The position numbers and the translations under genes are program-made. Shown piece by piece: positions 1 through 5,433 of a stretch of 5,433 bases of DNA. The notes beneath the pieces were generated by a model. That model did no database searches. It saw only the letters and a program-made list of their open reading frames with translations, and was not told where the DNA came from. This DNA is from an uncultured Chthoniobacterales bacterium. Lineage in GTDB: Bacteria > Verrucomicrobiota > Verrucomicrobiae > Chthoniobacterales > UBA10450. The DNA lies in assembly GCA_955652855.1 (NCBI GenBank), contig CATPCN010000290.1, forward strand, positions 1-5,433, in the 5' to 3' direction. The first letter of the stretch is position 1; each line of letters begins with the position of its first letter.

Positions 1-207
1 ATCGTAAGCGGCGCGTTTGTCTGCATCCATGAGCACGTCGTAGGCTTCGCCGAGCTCTTTGAATTCTTCTTCGGCGTGCGGATCGTCTGGATTTTTGTCC
101 GGATGAAATTTCACCGCGAGCTTGCGGTAAGCGCGTTTCACTTCGTCGCCAGACGCATTCCGAGCGACGCTTAGTACTTCGTAATAATCACGCTTCGTTA
201 TGGCCAT
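1..207 (-). CDS. dnaJ: DnaJ (Hsp40) co-chaperone, N-terminal J domain only, cut by window edge
   Basis: The first 69 codons of DnaJ, the cytoplasmic Hsp40 that delivers unfolded clients to DnaK and stimulates its ATPase. ATG is at 207-205 and the frame is open to the left edge. The visible protein is nearly a whole J domain: KRDYYEVL at residues 5-12, the helix II stretch [13 protein letters not shown] at 22-34, the HPD catalytic loop at 35-37 (HPDKNP), and a helix III/IV region ending KRAAYD at 64-69. HPD is the tripeptide required to stimulate Hsp70. The G/F-rich, zinc-finger and C-terminal domains lie outside the window, so a full DnaJ cannot be told from a CbpA-like or short J protein by sequence alone. 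The position after grpE favours DnaJ. No Shine-Dalgarno is seen before the start. The gene follows grpE on the same strand after 91 bp containing a hairpin. Confidence 0.93.
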   Translation of the reverse strand, partial: MAITKRDYYEVLSVARNASGDEVKRAYRKLAVKFHPDKNPDDPHAEEEFKELGEAYDVLMDADKRAAYD

Positions 208-235
208 CTTTTATCGCTGCAGTTTTAAGAAAGAC

Positions 236-300
236 GAATCAGGAACACAGGAAAACAGGAAAAAGATCCAGCAGAAATTTCTTTCCTGTTTTCCTGATTC
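236..300. repeat. Imperfect inverted repeat / hairpin between grpE and dnaJ
   Basis: The left arm begins GAATCAGGAA at 236-245 and continues, after an extra 8 bases, as AACAGGAAA. The right arm (281-300) is its complement, ending TTTTCCTGATTC at 300. The result is a stem of about 19 pairs with an 8-nt bulge and a loop of about 17 nt. The left arm also holds the unit CAGGAA(A/C)A in near-tandem with a period of about 8. The outer end of the right arm overlaps the last two bases of the grpE stop codon (301-299). No T-run follows on the transcribed (minus) strand, so it does not look like a classical intrinsic terminator. It could be a dispersed intergenic repeat, an mRNA-stabilising hairpin or an attenuator that lowers dnaJ relative to grpE. 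Confidence 0.7.
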
Positions 301-940
301 AATTCTGTTTCACCGGGCCACTGGAAACGACGACCGCGGAAGGTCGGAGCAAGCGATCTTTATATCGATAACCGCGGCGGGTTTGCCGAATAACGATTCC
401 TTCCGGGACTTCATCGCTAGGCTCGTGCGCGATTGCTTCATGCAGGTTCGGATCGAATTTCTTTTCTTCGGCATCGATCGGTTGCAACCCGTTCTCGGCC
501 AGAAAATCGTTGAGCTGTTTTAGAACCATGCTCATGCCGGAATAAATCGGCGACTTCGCGCTCTGCTCGCGCGCGGCGGAAAGCCCGAGCTCGAAGTTGT
601 CCACGATCGCGGTGAGCCGCTCGAGCAACGAGCTGTTCGCGTACTTGATCGCTTCTTCTTTTTCGCGGGCGCATCGCTTCTTGTAGTTCTCGAAGTCGGC
701 CTGACTGCGCAACGCGAGATCGCGAAACCGATCGAGATCGGCTTGCAAACCGGCCATCGGATCTTCCGTGTCGGTTTGATCGCCTGTCGGAGTTTCCATT
801 GATTGGCTCGCTCCCCGCTCGCCAACGCGTTCGCGCTCGCGTCCACTTCGCTCGGCTCCCGCCGGCTCCGTTGTCGATCTTGTATTTGCATCGGCGGCTT
901 GTTTGGCGTCTTCGTCGTCCGTTACTGGAATTTTTTTCAT
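299..940 (-). CDS. grpE: GrpE, nucleotide exchange factor for DnaK
   Basis: GrpE is the cytoplasmic dimeric factor that releases ADP from DnaK. At 213 residues it is in the usual size range. Residues 1-60 are an acidic/Arg-rich low-complexity tail, as is common in GrpE. About 62-125 form the long dimerisation helix (LQADLDRFRDLALRSQADFE at 65-84, then NYKKR). Residues 126-155 fit the helical bundle. About 158-207 form the beta-domain that contacts DnaK, with the family signature FDPNLHEA at 162-169 followed by VPEGIVIRQTRRGYRYKDRL and the terminal LRPSAVVV. The ATG at 940-938 overlaps the phosphatase stop as ATGA, which supports this start over the internal Met48 (799) and points to translational coupling. 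No Shine-Dalgarno or CIRCE-type operator is seen in front of it. It is followed by dnaJ, a standard pairing. Confidence 0.97.
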   Translation of the reverse strand: MKKIPVTDDEDAKQAADANTRSTTEPAGAERSGRERERVGERGASQSMETPTGDQTDTEDPMAGLQADLDRFRDLALRSQADFENYKKRCAREKEEAIKYANSSLLERLTAIVDNFELGLSAAREQSAKSPIYSGMSMVLKQLNDFLAENGLQPIDAEEKKFDPNLHEAIAHEPSDEVPEGIVIRQTRRGYRYKDRLLRPSAVVVSSGPVKQN

Positions 941-2373
941 GTTTTGCGAATTACGATCAAAGTTATGTCGTCATTTTGCGGCTGCGAACCGACGAAGTTT
1001 CGCAGATCATCAATCATGCGAGTAATCACCGCCGCCGCACCGTTCCCCGCGCTTTCACGGACCGATTGAATCATGCGATCCGGTCCGTATTCGTCTCCGT
1101 TTGCGTCGAGCGCTTCGGTCACTCCGTCCGTGTAAAGAACGAGGCAATCATCGCGTTCAAGCGGAATCGCGAAGTCGCCCGTGACCCTATCGAACACGCT
1201 CCCACTGTCAATTCCCACGACCATTCCCGGCGGCTTAAGACGCGTGATCGTTTGCCCGTTTTGCTTAACAAGCAACGGCGCATCGTGCCCGGCGCGCGCC
1301 ATGGTCACGCCGCCGTGCGCGTGATCGAGAACGACGTAGGCCATGCTGATAAACATGTCTTCCTTGATGTCGGGATAAAGTTGCCGGTTCACTTTTGATA
1401 AGACATCGGCGGGCGAAGGATTTCCCACCGCCTGGCTGCGCAAGGTGCTGCGGCAAATCGCCATGATCAACGAAGCGGGCACGCCTTTGCCCGAAACATC
1501 GGCAATGGCCACGCCCAGTCGTTTGTCGTCCACTTTGATGTAGTCAAAATAATCGCCGCTTACCTGGCTGGCGGGAATGTTGAGGCCGCTAATTTCGAAA
1601 CCGTTGATAAAGGGCGGCTCGGACGGCAAGAGAACGCGCTGAATGTCGCGCGCGATTTGTAAATCGTGATCGAGCCGCTTCTTTTCGTTCGCCTGCGAAT
1701 AAATGATCGCGTTGTAAAGCGCGAAGGCTGATTGCTCGGAGATCGATTTGAAGACAACGAAATCACTCTGTGTGAACGGCGCGCTCTTCGGGCCGTTGCC
1801 GAGCGCGAGCACGCCCATGTTTTTTCGGCCATAAAGAAGCGGCGCGACCATGACTGACGCGGTGCCAAATGGCGTGTCGCGCAATTTCGCCAGCTCAGGC
1901 GCATTTGCCAAATCGGCCAGCAAAACCGGTTGACCGATTTGCCAAACGCGCCCGATGATTCCTTCGCCGGACGCGATCGTGCGCGCGCGAAAATAACTTT
2001 CGAGCGCGACCGGCGTGGAAGCAGCCTGCTGCAAAATGTCCGGCGGTACATCGACAAATGGCGGACAGCCTTTGGACACAAAAACGGGCGCGAGTTTTCC
2101 GGTGACGCGTTCGACCATGTAGAGCGCGCCACCGTGCGCATCGAGAATGCTCGTCGCGCCTTCGACAATGAGACGATGCAGATCGGCCGGCCGAATTGTT
2201 TCGCGAAACGCTTCACCGAGCCCGTGCAAGAAATCGAAGACGAGCGTTTCTTCGATCTGGATTTCTTCCTTCGAACGTTCGAGCTGCCGGATTCTACGGT
2301 ACAGTATTAACGCGGTAAGAATCCAGCCGGCGAGCGACGCGATGAAAAGCGCGAGGATAAGAGTCGGCCGCAT
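937..2373 (-). CDS. Membrane-anchored GAF-PP2C (SpoIIE/RsbU-type) protein phosphatase
   Basis: Predicted serine phosphatase that dephosphorylates a STAS-domain anti-sigma-factor antagonist in a partner-switching circuit. Residues 5-24 form one hydrophobic membrane segment, followed by a charged helical linker (26-42). About 45-225 resemble a GAF sensor domain (ALYMVERVTGKLAPVFVSKG at 83-102, GIIGRVWQIGQPVLLADL at 138-155). A switch helix precedes the catalytic domain (LDHDLQIARDIQRVLLP, 234-250). The PP2C/SpoIIE domain spans about 255-478, with metal-binding acidic motifs SGDYFD (D274), ADVSGKG (D292), YTDGVTE (D416) and QNDDITL (D468/D469), plus AGHDAP at 361-366. All expected metal ligands are present, so it should be active. 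There is almost no extracytoplasmic part, so the signal is probably read by the GAF domain inside the cell. The likely partner is the STAS gene 15 bp upstream, and the stop codon overlaps the grpE start. Confidence 0.93.
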   Translation of the reverse strand: MRPTLILALFIASLAGWILTALILYRRIRQLERSKEEIQIEETLVFDFLHGLGEAFRETIRPADLHRLIVEGATSILDAHGGALYMVERVTGKLAPVFVSKGCPPFVDVPPDILQQAASTPVALESYFRARTIASGEGIIGRVWQIGQPVLLADLANAPELAKLRDTPFGTASVMVAPLLYGRKNMGVLALGNGPKSAPFTQSDFVVFKSISEQSAFALYNAIIYSQANEKKRLDHDLQIARDIQRVLLPSEPPFINGFEISGLNIPASQVSGDYFDYIKVDDKRLGVAIADVSGKGVPASLIMAICRSTLRSQAVGNPSPADVLSKVNRQLYPDIKEDMFISMAYVVLDHAHGGVTMARAGHDAPLLVKQNGQTITRLKPPGMVVGIDSGSVFDRVTGDFAIPLERDDCLVLYTDGVTEALDANGDEYGPDRMIQSVRESAGNGAAAVITRMIDDLRNFVGSQPQNDDITLIVIRKT

Positions 2374-2388
2374 GACGAAAGGGCCAGC

Positions 2389-2904
2389 TTAGTTCGACGC
2401 TTTCTCGTGATGGAGGTCTTGCTTGAGGTAATCCAGAACGTCTTTGAACCGCGAAAAATTTTGCGGCGCCGCCTCGCAGAGCGCCTCGTGCGCATCGAGC
2501 ATATCCTTCTTTGTCTCCACCTTATTGGATTGGGAAGAAGCACTGGCCGCTTCGCGCTTGAGCGCCTCGCATTCGGGAGCGGCCGATCCATTAGAGTGAA
2601 TGCTGAAAATCTGATCAAGCCCGAGACCGGAAAGCAATTCGCGGCTGCGTTCGCCGCAATGCACCACGTGAAAATGCCCGTGCCCCAGTTCCTTCAAGCG
2701 CAGCGCGATCCCCGCCATCGTGCCCATAAACGTGGAATCCATCGCCTGACAATTGGACAAATCGATCACGAACTCGCGGAAACCGCGATCTACCATTTCC
2801 CGGGCAAACTCTTTGAAACTGCCGCTGTTAAGAAAGCTGCCCTTACCTTCTACTCGCACCCAAACGGCCGACCCATTTACCCCTACTTGAATAGACGACT
2901 GCAC
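2389..2904 (-). CDS. STAS-domain anti-sigma factor antagonist (RsbV/SpoIIAA-like) with C-terminal extension
   Basis: Cytoplasmic 171-residue protein. Residues about 4-102 form a STAS domain: the beta strand AVWVRVEG at 13-20, FVIDLSNCQAMDSTFMGTMA at 45-64, HFHVVHCG at 77-84 and LLSGLGLDQIFSIH at 90-103. The phosphorylatable position of this family (D-S-S/T before helix 2) is kept as D56-S57-T58, so control by a kinase/phosphatase pair is plausible. The PP2C phosphatase immediately downstream is the obvious phosphatase. An extra about 65 residues follow the domain: a polar linker (105-133) and a helical tail (about 134-168, DAHEALCEAAPQNFSRFKDV then LDYLKQDL) not found in minimal RsbV. Start: GTG at 2904-2902. 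No Shine-Dalgarno precedes it and a consensus promoter sits only 13 bp upstream. The next in-frame GTG (residue 16) would remove the first strand. It is the first gene of the leftward cluster. Confidence 0.9.
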   Translation of the reverse strand: MQSSIQVGVNGSAVWVRVEGKGSFLNSGSFKEFAREMVDRGFREFVIDLSNCQAMDSTFMGTMAGIALRLKELGHGHFHVVHCGERSRELLSGLGLDQIFSIHSNGSAAPECEALKREAASASSQSNKVETKKDMLDAHEALCEAAPQNFSRFKDVLDYLKQDLHHEKASN

Positions 2905-2917
2905 GACTGAGGGAAGA

Positions 2918-2945
2918 AGTATAAGATCACGCCAGAGAGTGTCAA
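2918..2945 (-). promoter_or_regulatory. Sigma-70-type promoter for the STAS-phosphatase-grpE-dnaJ cluster
   Basis: On the minus strand, TTGACA (2945-2940, perfect -35) is followed after 16 bp by TATACT (2923-2918, 5 of 6 to the -10 consensus). Transcription would be expected to start about 6-8 bases further on, near 2911, only a few bases before the GTG start at 2904. This predicts a very short leader and fits the absence of a Shine-Dalgarno. The promoter lies in the 66-bp gap after the upstream secreted-protein gene. No operator palindrome is seen around it, and no other promoter of similar quality is seen inside the cluster. Confidence 0.72.
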
Positions 2946-2970
2946 ACCAGGCGCATCCGCCAGCCTCTCG

Positions 2971-3567
2971 TCAGTCCCATAGATACGATCGCTTCATCGC
3001 GACGATCTTCCCGTCTTCAATTAACAAACAGCGCCAGGCGATCACCGCTCCGTCATCGAAGTAATCGTCCCCGATGATGGCGAATTCGGATTTGATGTTG
3101 CCTTTCGCACTCGGGTAATAGAGTTCCCGCGCTTGCACCAGCGAGTGCAATTTTTCCTGTCGATATTCCAAACGCACGGTCAGGTTTGCCGGCCGTTTCG
3201 TCCGCCAGAAAAAATCGAAGTAGTTGCCTACCCGTTGTCGTTGATCCAGCAGCGTGACTGCGCCGAAGAGACGATACTTCCGCTCAAACTGGATTGAGGC
3301 GTCCTGTCCCTTCGTGTATTTCGACTTGCTGGTCTTCTCGCTTGAATCGGCACCCGACCCTTTTTTCCCAGTGATCGCGCCCGCTTTCTTAGATTTGGTC
3401 AGCGCTTTCTCATTGAGAAAAAAAAGCTTCACTTTGCGGAACTGGAAATCGTCGCTCAACGCCACCGGCAGTTGAGTTACTTTCGGCAGGAGCTTCGCTT
3501 GATCCGCCGCGCGCAAGGTCGGGACCGACAACAAGATCGACATAAAAATTCCGCCGAGCCGTTTCAT
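2971..3567 (-). CDS. Secreted protein of unknown function
   Basis: A 198-residue protein I cannot assign to a named family. It begins with a plausible Sec signal peptide: Lys/Arg at 2-3, a hydrophobic core about 4-18 (LGGIFMSILLSVPTL), and a likely cleavage after A20 (LRA, then ADQAK). The mature protein has a short N-terminal part (VKLFFLNEKA at 46-55), a Lys/Ser/Gly-rich flexible stretch (56-88), then a strand-rich domain (about 90-198). The latter contains FDFFWRTKRPANLTVRLEYR at 117-136, an acidic GDDYFDDGAVIAWRCLLIED at 166-185 and the ending MKRSYLWD. There is one cysteine (C180), so no internal disulfide. ATG at 3567 is the only good start; M9 would shorten the signal peptide. Codon use and strand match the downstream cluster, but the intervening promoter suggests separate transcription. 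An export location is inferred from the signal peptide only. I recall similar hypothetical proteins from Verrucomicrobiota but could not check this. Confidence 0.8.
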   Translation of the reverse strand: MKRLGGIFMSILLSVPTLRAADQAKLLPKVTQLPVALSDDFQFRKVKLFFLNEKALTKSKKAGAITGKKGSGADSSEKTSKSKYTKGQDASIQFERKYRLFGAVTLLDQRQRVGNYFDFFWRTKRPANLTVRLEYRQEKLHSLVQARELYYPSAKGNIKSEFAIIGDDYFDDGAVIAWRCLLIEDGKIVAMKRSYLWD

Positions 3568-3675
3568 TCGTGCTTATGAAAACGGGTTCGGCTTGCCCTG
3601 TCAATGCGCGCCGCCGCCGCACGCGATCGCGCAAGCCAAGGTTTCGCTTCCGAGTTTCCACGGTTATTTTTCCGC

Positions 3676-5433
3676 GTGATCAATGTGCAATACGAGCGCG
3701 GCATTTATTTGCCGAAGGAAAACATCTGGCTCGATCCCTGGGACCGGAAACCATTCGCTTTCGTTTCGCACGCGCACAGCGACCACATCGCCGCACACGA
3801 GGAGATTATTGTTTCCGAGCGCACTTCGCGACTCATGCAAGCGCGCCTCGCCGGAAAACGCAAAGAACACGTGCTTCCGTTCGGGCAGCGCAGCCAAGTC
3901 CACCATCTCGATGTCACGCTTCTTCCCGCCGGTCACATTTTCGGTTCCGCGCAATTCTTTCTCGAAACGGAAGACGGCTCGCTGCTTTACACCGGCGATT
4001 TCAAATTGCGCCACGGCCAATCGGCCGAGCCGGCGGAATGGACGCACGCCGAAACGCTCATCATGGAGACGACTTACGGCCTGCCGCGATATCGATTGCC
4101 GCCGACCGAAGAAGTCATCGCGCAAATTGTCGCGTTCTGTCGCGACGCGATCGATGAAGGCGAAGTTCCCGTGCTGCTCGGCTACTCGTTAGGCAAAGCG
4201 CAGGAAATTCTTTGCGCGCTCGGCGGCGCCGGCCTCACGCCGATGTTGCACAACTCCGTTTTTCGAATGACGCGAATCTACGAGCAGTTCGGCCAATCGT
4301 TTTGCGAATACGAACGCTACAACGCCAACGCGGTCGCGGGCAAAGTTCTCATTTGTCCGCCGAGCGCGAACCGTTCGCGCATGCTGAAAAAAATTCCGCG
4401 CAAACGCGTCGCCATGATCAGCGGCTGGGCGGTCGAGCCAAACGCGATCTACCGCTATCAAGTTGACGCGGCGTTTCCGCTTTCTGATCACGCCGATTAC
4501 GACGATATCCTGCGTTATGTCGATCTTGTGCAACCGAAACGCGTGCTCACGCTGCACGGATTCGCCGCGCAGTTCGCACGCGACTTGCGCGATCGCGGCG
4601 TCGAAGCATGGGCGCTCAGCGAAGAAAATCAGCTTGAGCTAACTTTGGGAACTTTCCGTGCGACCGCCGTTGCGCCGCAAGATCGACAATTACCAAACGA
4701 AGTTGAGTCGGAATTTTGTGCATTCGCGAAAATTGGCGAACAAATCGCGGCGACGCCGGCCAAACTGGAGAAGGTGCGTTTGCTCGCAGATTACTTGCGC
4801 ACACTCGATCCGACGCGGCTTCCGATCGCCACAACTTATTTTACCGGCCGCGCATTTCCGCAAAGCGATCTGCGCACACTGCAAATCGGCTGGGCCGTGA
4901 TTTATCGCGCGCTCATCGGCGCAAGCAAATTGAGCGACGCGGAATTTCGTCGCATCGCTTCAAGCCACGGCGATGCCGGCAAAACCGCGTTTGAAACTCT
5001 TGACGGTCGCACTTCACCCGAGCCGTTCTCGATTCTGGATTCGAGAAAGCTTTTCGAAAATCTGCAAAGCGCGCGCGGTCCGCTTGCCAAAACCGAGTTG
5101 TTGCAAAAGCGATTGTCGATCTTGTCGGCGCGCGAAGGCCAATACATCGTCAAAATTCTCACGGGCGATCTGCGCATCGGTTTGCGCGAAGGACTTGTCG
5201 AAGAAGCGATCGCTGCCGCGTTTGATGCGCCGCTCGATGAAGTGAAGGAAGCGAACATGCTCCTCGGCGATATTGGCGAGACCGCGTCGCTCGCTTCGCG
5301 GAATGAGTTGCACCGCGCGGAATTGTCGATCTTTCGCCCGATCAAATGCATGCTGGCCAGTCCCGAGCCGACGGCGGAAGCAATCTGGGAACGCTTCGCG
5401 GAAGTAGAAGCGGCTTCCAGACGCTTAACCCAA
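3676..5433 (+). CDS. Fused MBL/beta-CASP DNA exonuclease and ATP-dependent DNA ligase (PP_1105-like), 3' end cut by window
   Basis: One open frame of 586 codons to the right edge, with no stop. Residues 1 to about 330 form a metallo-beta-lactamase/beta-CASP nuclease of the ligase-associated exonuclease type. Metal-binding motifs are HAHSDH (32-37), H87 in PAGHIFGSAQ and D108 in YTGDF. Beta-CASP motifs are E131 (METTYG), H272 (LSDHAD) and H294 (TLHGF). About 345-545 form the N-terminal DNA-binding domain of a bacterial ATP-dependent ligase, with TTYFTGRAFPQSDLRTLQIG (387-406) and VKILTGDLRIGLREGLVEEA (492-511). RPIKCMLASP (554-563) leads into the nucleotidyltransferase domain. The catalytic KxDG lysine should lie just past the edge and is not seen. 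The likely role is DNA end processing and joining in damage repair, in the cytoplasm. GTG 3676 was chosen because family-like sequence begins there. GTG 3685 and ATG 3604 are in-frame alternatives, and none has a Shine-Dalgarno. The gene is divergent from the secreted-protein gene, with a 108-bp gap holding no clear promoter. Confidence 0.92.
   Translation, partial: MINVQYERGIYLPKENIWLDPWDRKPFAFVSHAHSDHIAAHEEIIVSERTSRLMQARLAGKRKEHVLPFGQRSQVHHLDVTLLPAGHIFGSAQFFLETEDGSLLYTGDFKLRHGQSAEPAEWTHAETLIMETTYGLPRYRLPPTEEVIAQIVAFCRDAIDEGEVPVLLGYSLGKAQEILCALGGAGLTPMLHNSVFRMTRIYEQFGQSFCEYERYNANAVAGKVLICPPSANRSRMLKKIPRKRVAMISGWAVEPNAIYRYQVDAAFPLSDHADYDDILRYVDLVQPKRVLTLHGFAAQFARDLRDRGVEAWALSEENQLELTLGTFRATAVAPQDRQLPNEVESEFCAFAKIGEQIAATPAKLEKVRLLADYLRTLDPTRLPIATTYFTGRAFPQSDLRTLQIGWAVIYRALIGASKLSDAEFRRIASSHGDAGKTAFETLDGRTSPEPFSILDSRKLFENLQSARGPLAKTELLQKRLSILSAREGQYIVKILTGDLRIGLREGLVEEAIAAAFDAPLDEVKEANMLLGDIGETASLASRNELHRAELSIFRPIKCMLASPEPTAEAIWERFAEVEAASRRLTQ
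5408..5426. repeat. Short imperfect palindrome inside the ligase linker
   Basis: The sequence AAGCGGCTTCCAGACGCTT pairs as AAGCG.CT with AG.CGCTT around a TCC loop, giving 7 pairs and one mismatch. It falls in the coding sequence at residues about 578-584, after the conserved LASPEP segment of the ligase and before the expected catalytic KxDG motif. The family normally has a variable linker there. It resembles the AGCGGCTTCCAGCCGCT-type dispersed palindromes I associate with Verrucomicrobiota genomes. That link is from memory and unverified, and a chance palindrome in GC-rich coding DNA is possible. Confidence 0.35.

Noticed and set aside
941..1000. Looked for a CIRCE (HrcA) operator or heat-shock promoter in front of grpE
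   Set aside because: No TTAGCACTC/GAGTGCTAA-like inverted repeat or separate promoter is visible. The region is coding for the phosphatase C-terminus.
799..1398. Plus-strand 199-codon open frame antisense to grpE and the phosphatase
   Set aside because: It lies fully over two well-supported genes on the other strand, and its protein shows no domain. It is a by-product of GC-rich codon use.
2945..2971. Possible terminator after the secreted-protein gene (GGCG/CGCC hairpin)
   Set aside because: Only a 4-bp stem and no T-run on the transcribed strand, too weak to call.
3573..3604. Possible promoter for the secreted protein: TTGACA at 3604-3599 with CATAAG at 3578-3573
   Set aside because: The spacer would be 20 bp, and the -10 ends only 5 bp before the ATG, leaving no room for a start site. 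The perfect -35 hexamer may be chance.
3570..4192. Plus-strand open frames at 3570-4157 and 3683-4192
   Set aside because: Both overlap the exonuclease frame, have Arg/Ser-rich composition and no recognisable motif. The frame starting at 3676 carries all the MBL motifs.
3664..4557. Minus-strand open frames at 3664-4125 and 4189-4557
   Set aside because: They are antisense to the conserved nuclease domain and Arg-rich, with no motif. The plus-strand protein is clearly the real one.
5400..5433. Possible frameshift just before the window end
   Set aside because: The current frame stays open, and the segment lies in a variable linker. The catalytic motif is outside the window, so disruption cannot be shown.

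Overview
The window reads as chromosomal DNA of a GC-rich, non-model bacterium, most likely from the PVC superphylum and probably a soil Verrucomicrobiota (Chthoniobacterales-like). That placement is inference. It rests on the style of the STAS and phosphatase proteins, on a secreted protein of a type I associate with that group, and on the mix of short palindromic repeats. No rRNA or other marker gene is present to prove it.

Layout. Positions 1-2904 are a compact leftward (minus-strand) cluster. In transcription order it holds an anti-anti-sigma-type STAS protein (2904-2389), a membrane-anchored GAF/PP2C (SpoIIE/RsbU-type) phosphatase (2373-937), grpE (940-299) and the start of dnaJ (207 to beyond the left edge). 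The first two genes are 15 bp apart. The phosphatase stop and the grpE start share a 4-bp ATGA overlap. grpE and dnaJ are separated by 91 bp that contain a large imperfect hairpin reaching the grpE stop codon. A near-consensus sigma-70 promoter (TTGACA, 16 bp, TATACT) lies just upstream of the STAS gene and would give an almost leaderless message. Positions 2971-3567 (minus) encode a small secreted protein of unknown function whose stop codon lies 25 bp upstream of that promoter. From about 3676 to the right edge (plus) runs one uninterrupted, incomplete gene. It joins a metallo-beta-lactamase/beta-CASP exonuclease to the N-terminal part of an ATP-dependent DNA ligase.

How they fit together. 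The STAS protein and PP2C phosphatase are the antagonist and phosphatase of a partner-switching circuit. The kinase/anti-sigma factor that would complete it is not in the window. Co-transcription with the Hsp70 co-chaperones GrpE and DnaJ suggests that stress signalling and protein folding capacity are made together. The divergent gene belongs to the bacterial ligase-associated DNA-damage-response family (exonuclease, PP_1105-type ligase, DEXH helicase, PdeM-like phosphoesterase). Here the first two activities are in one polypeptide.

None of the six gene starts has a recognisable Shine-Dalgarno sequence. No tRNA, rRNA, CRISPR array, insertion sequence or long non-coding stretch was seen. The longest gene-free interval is 108 bp (3568-3675).
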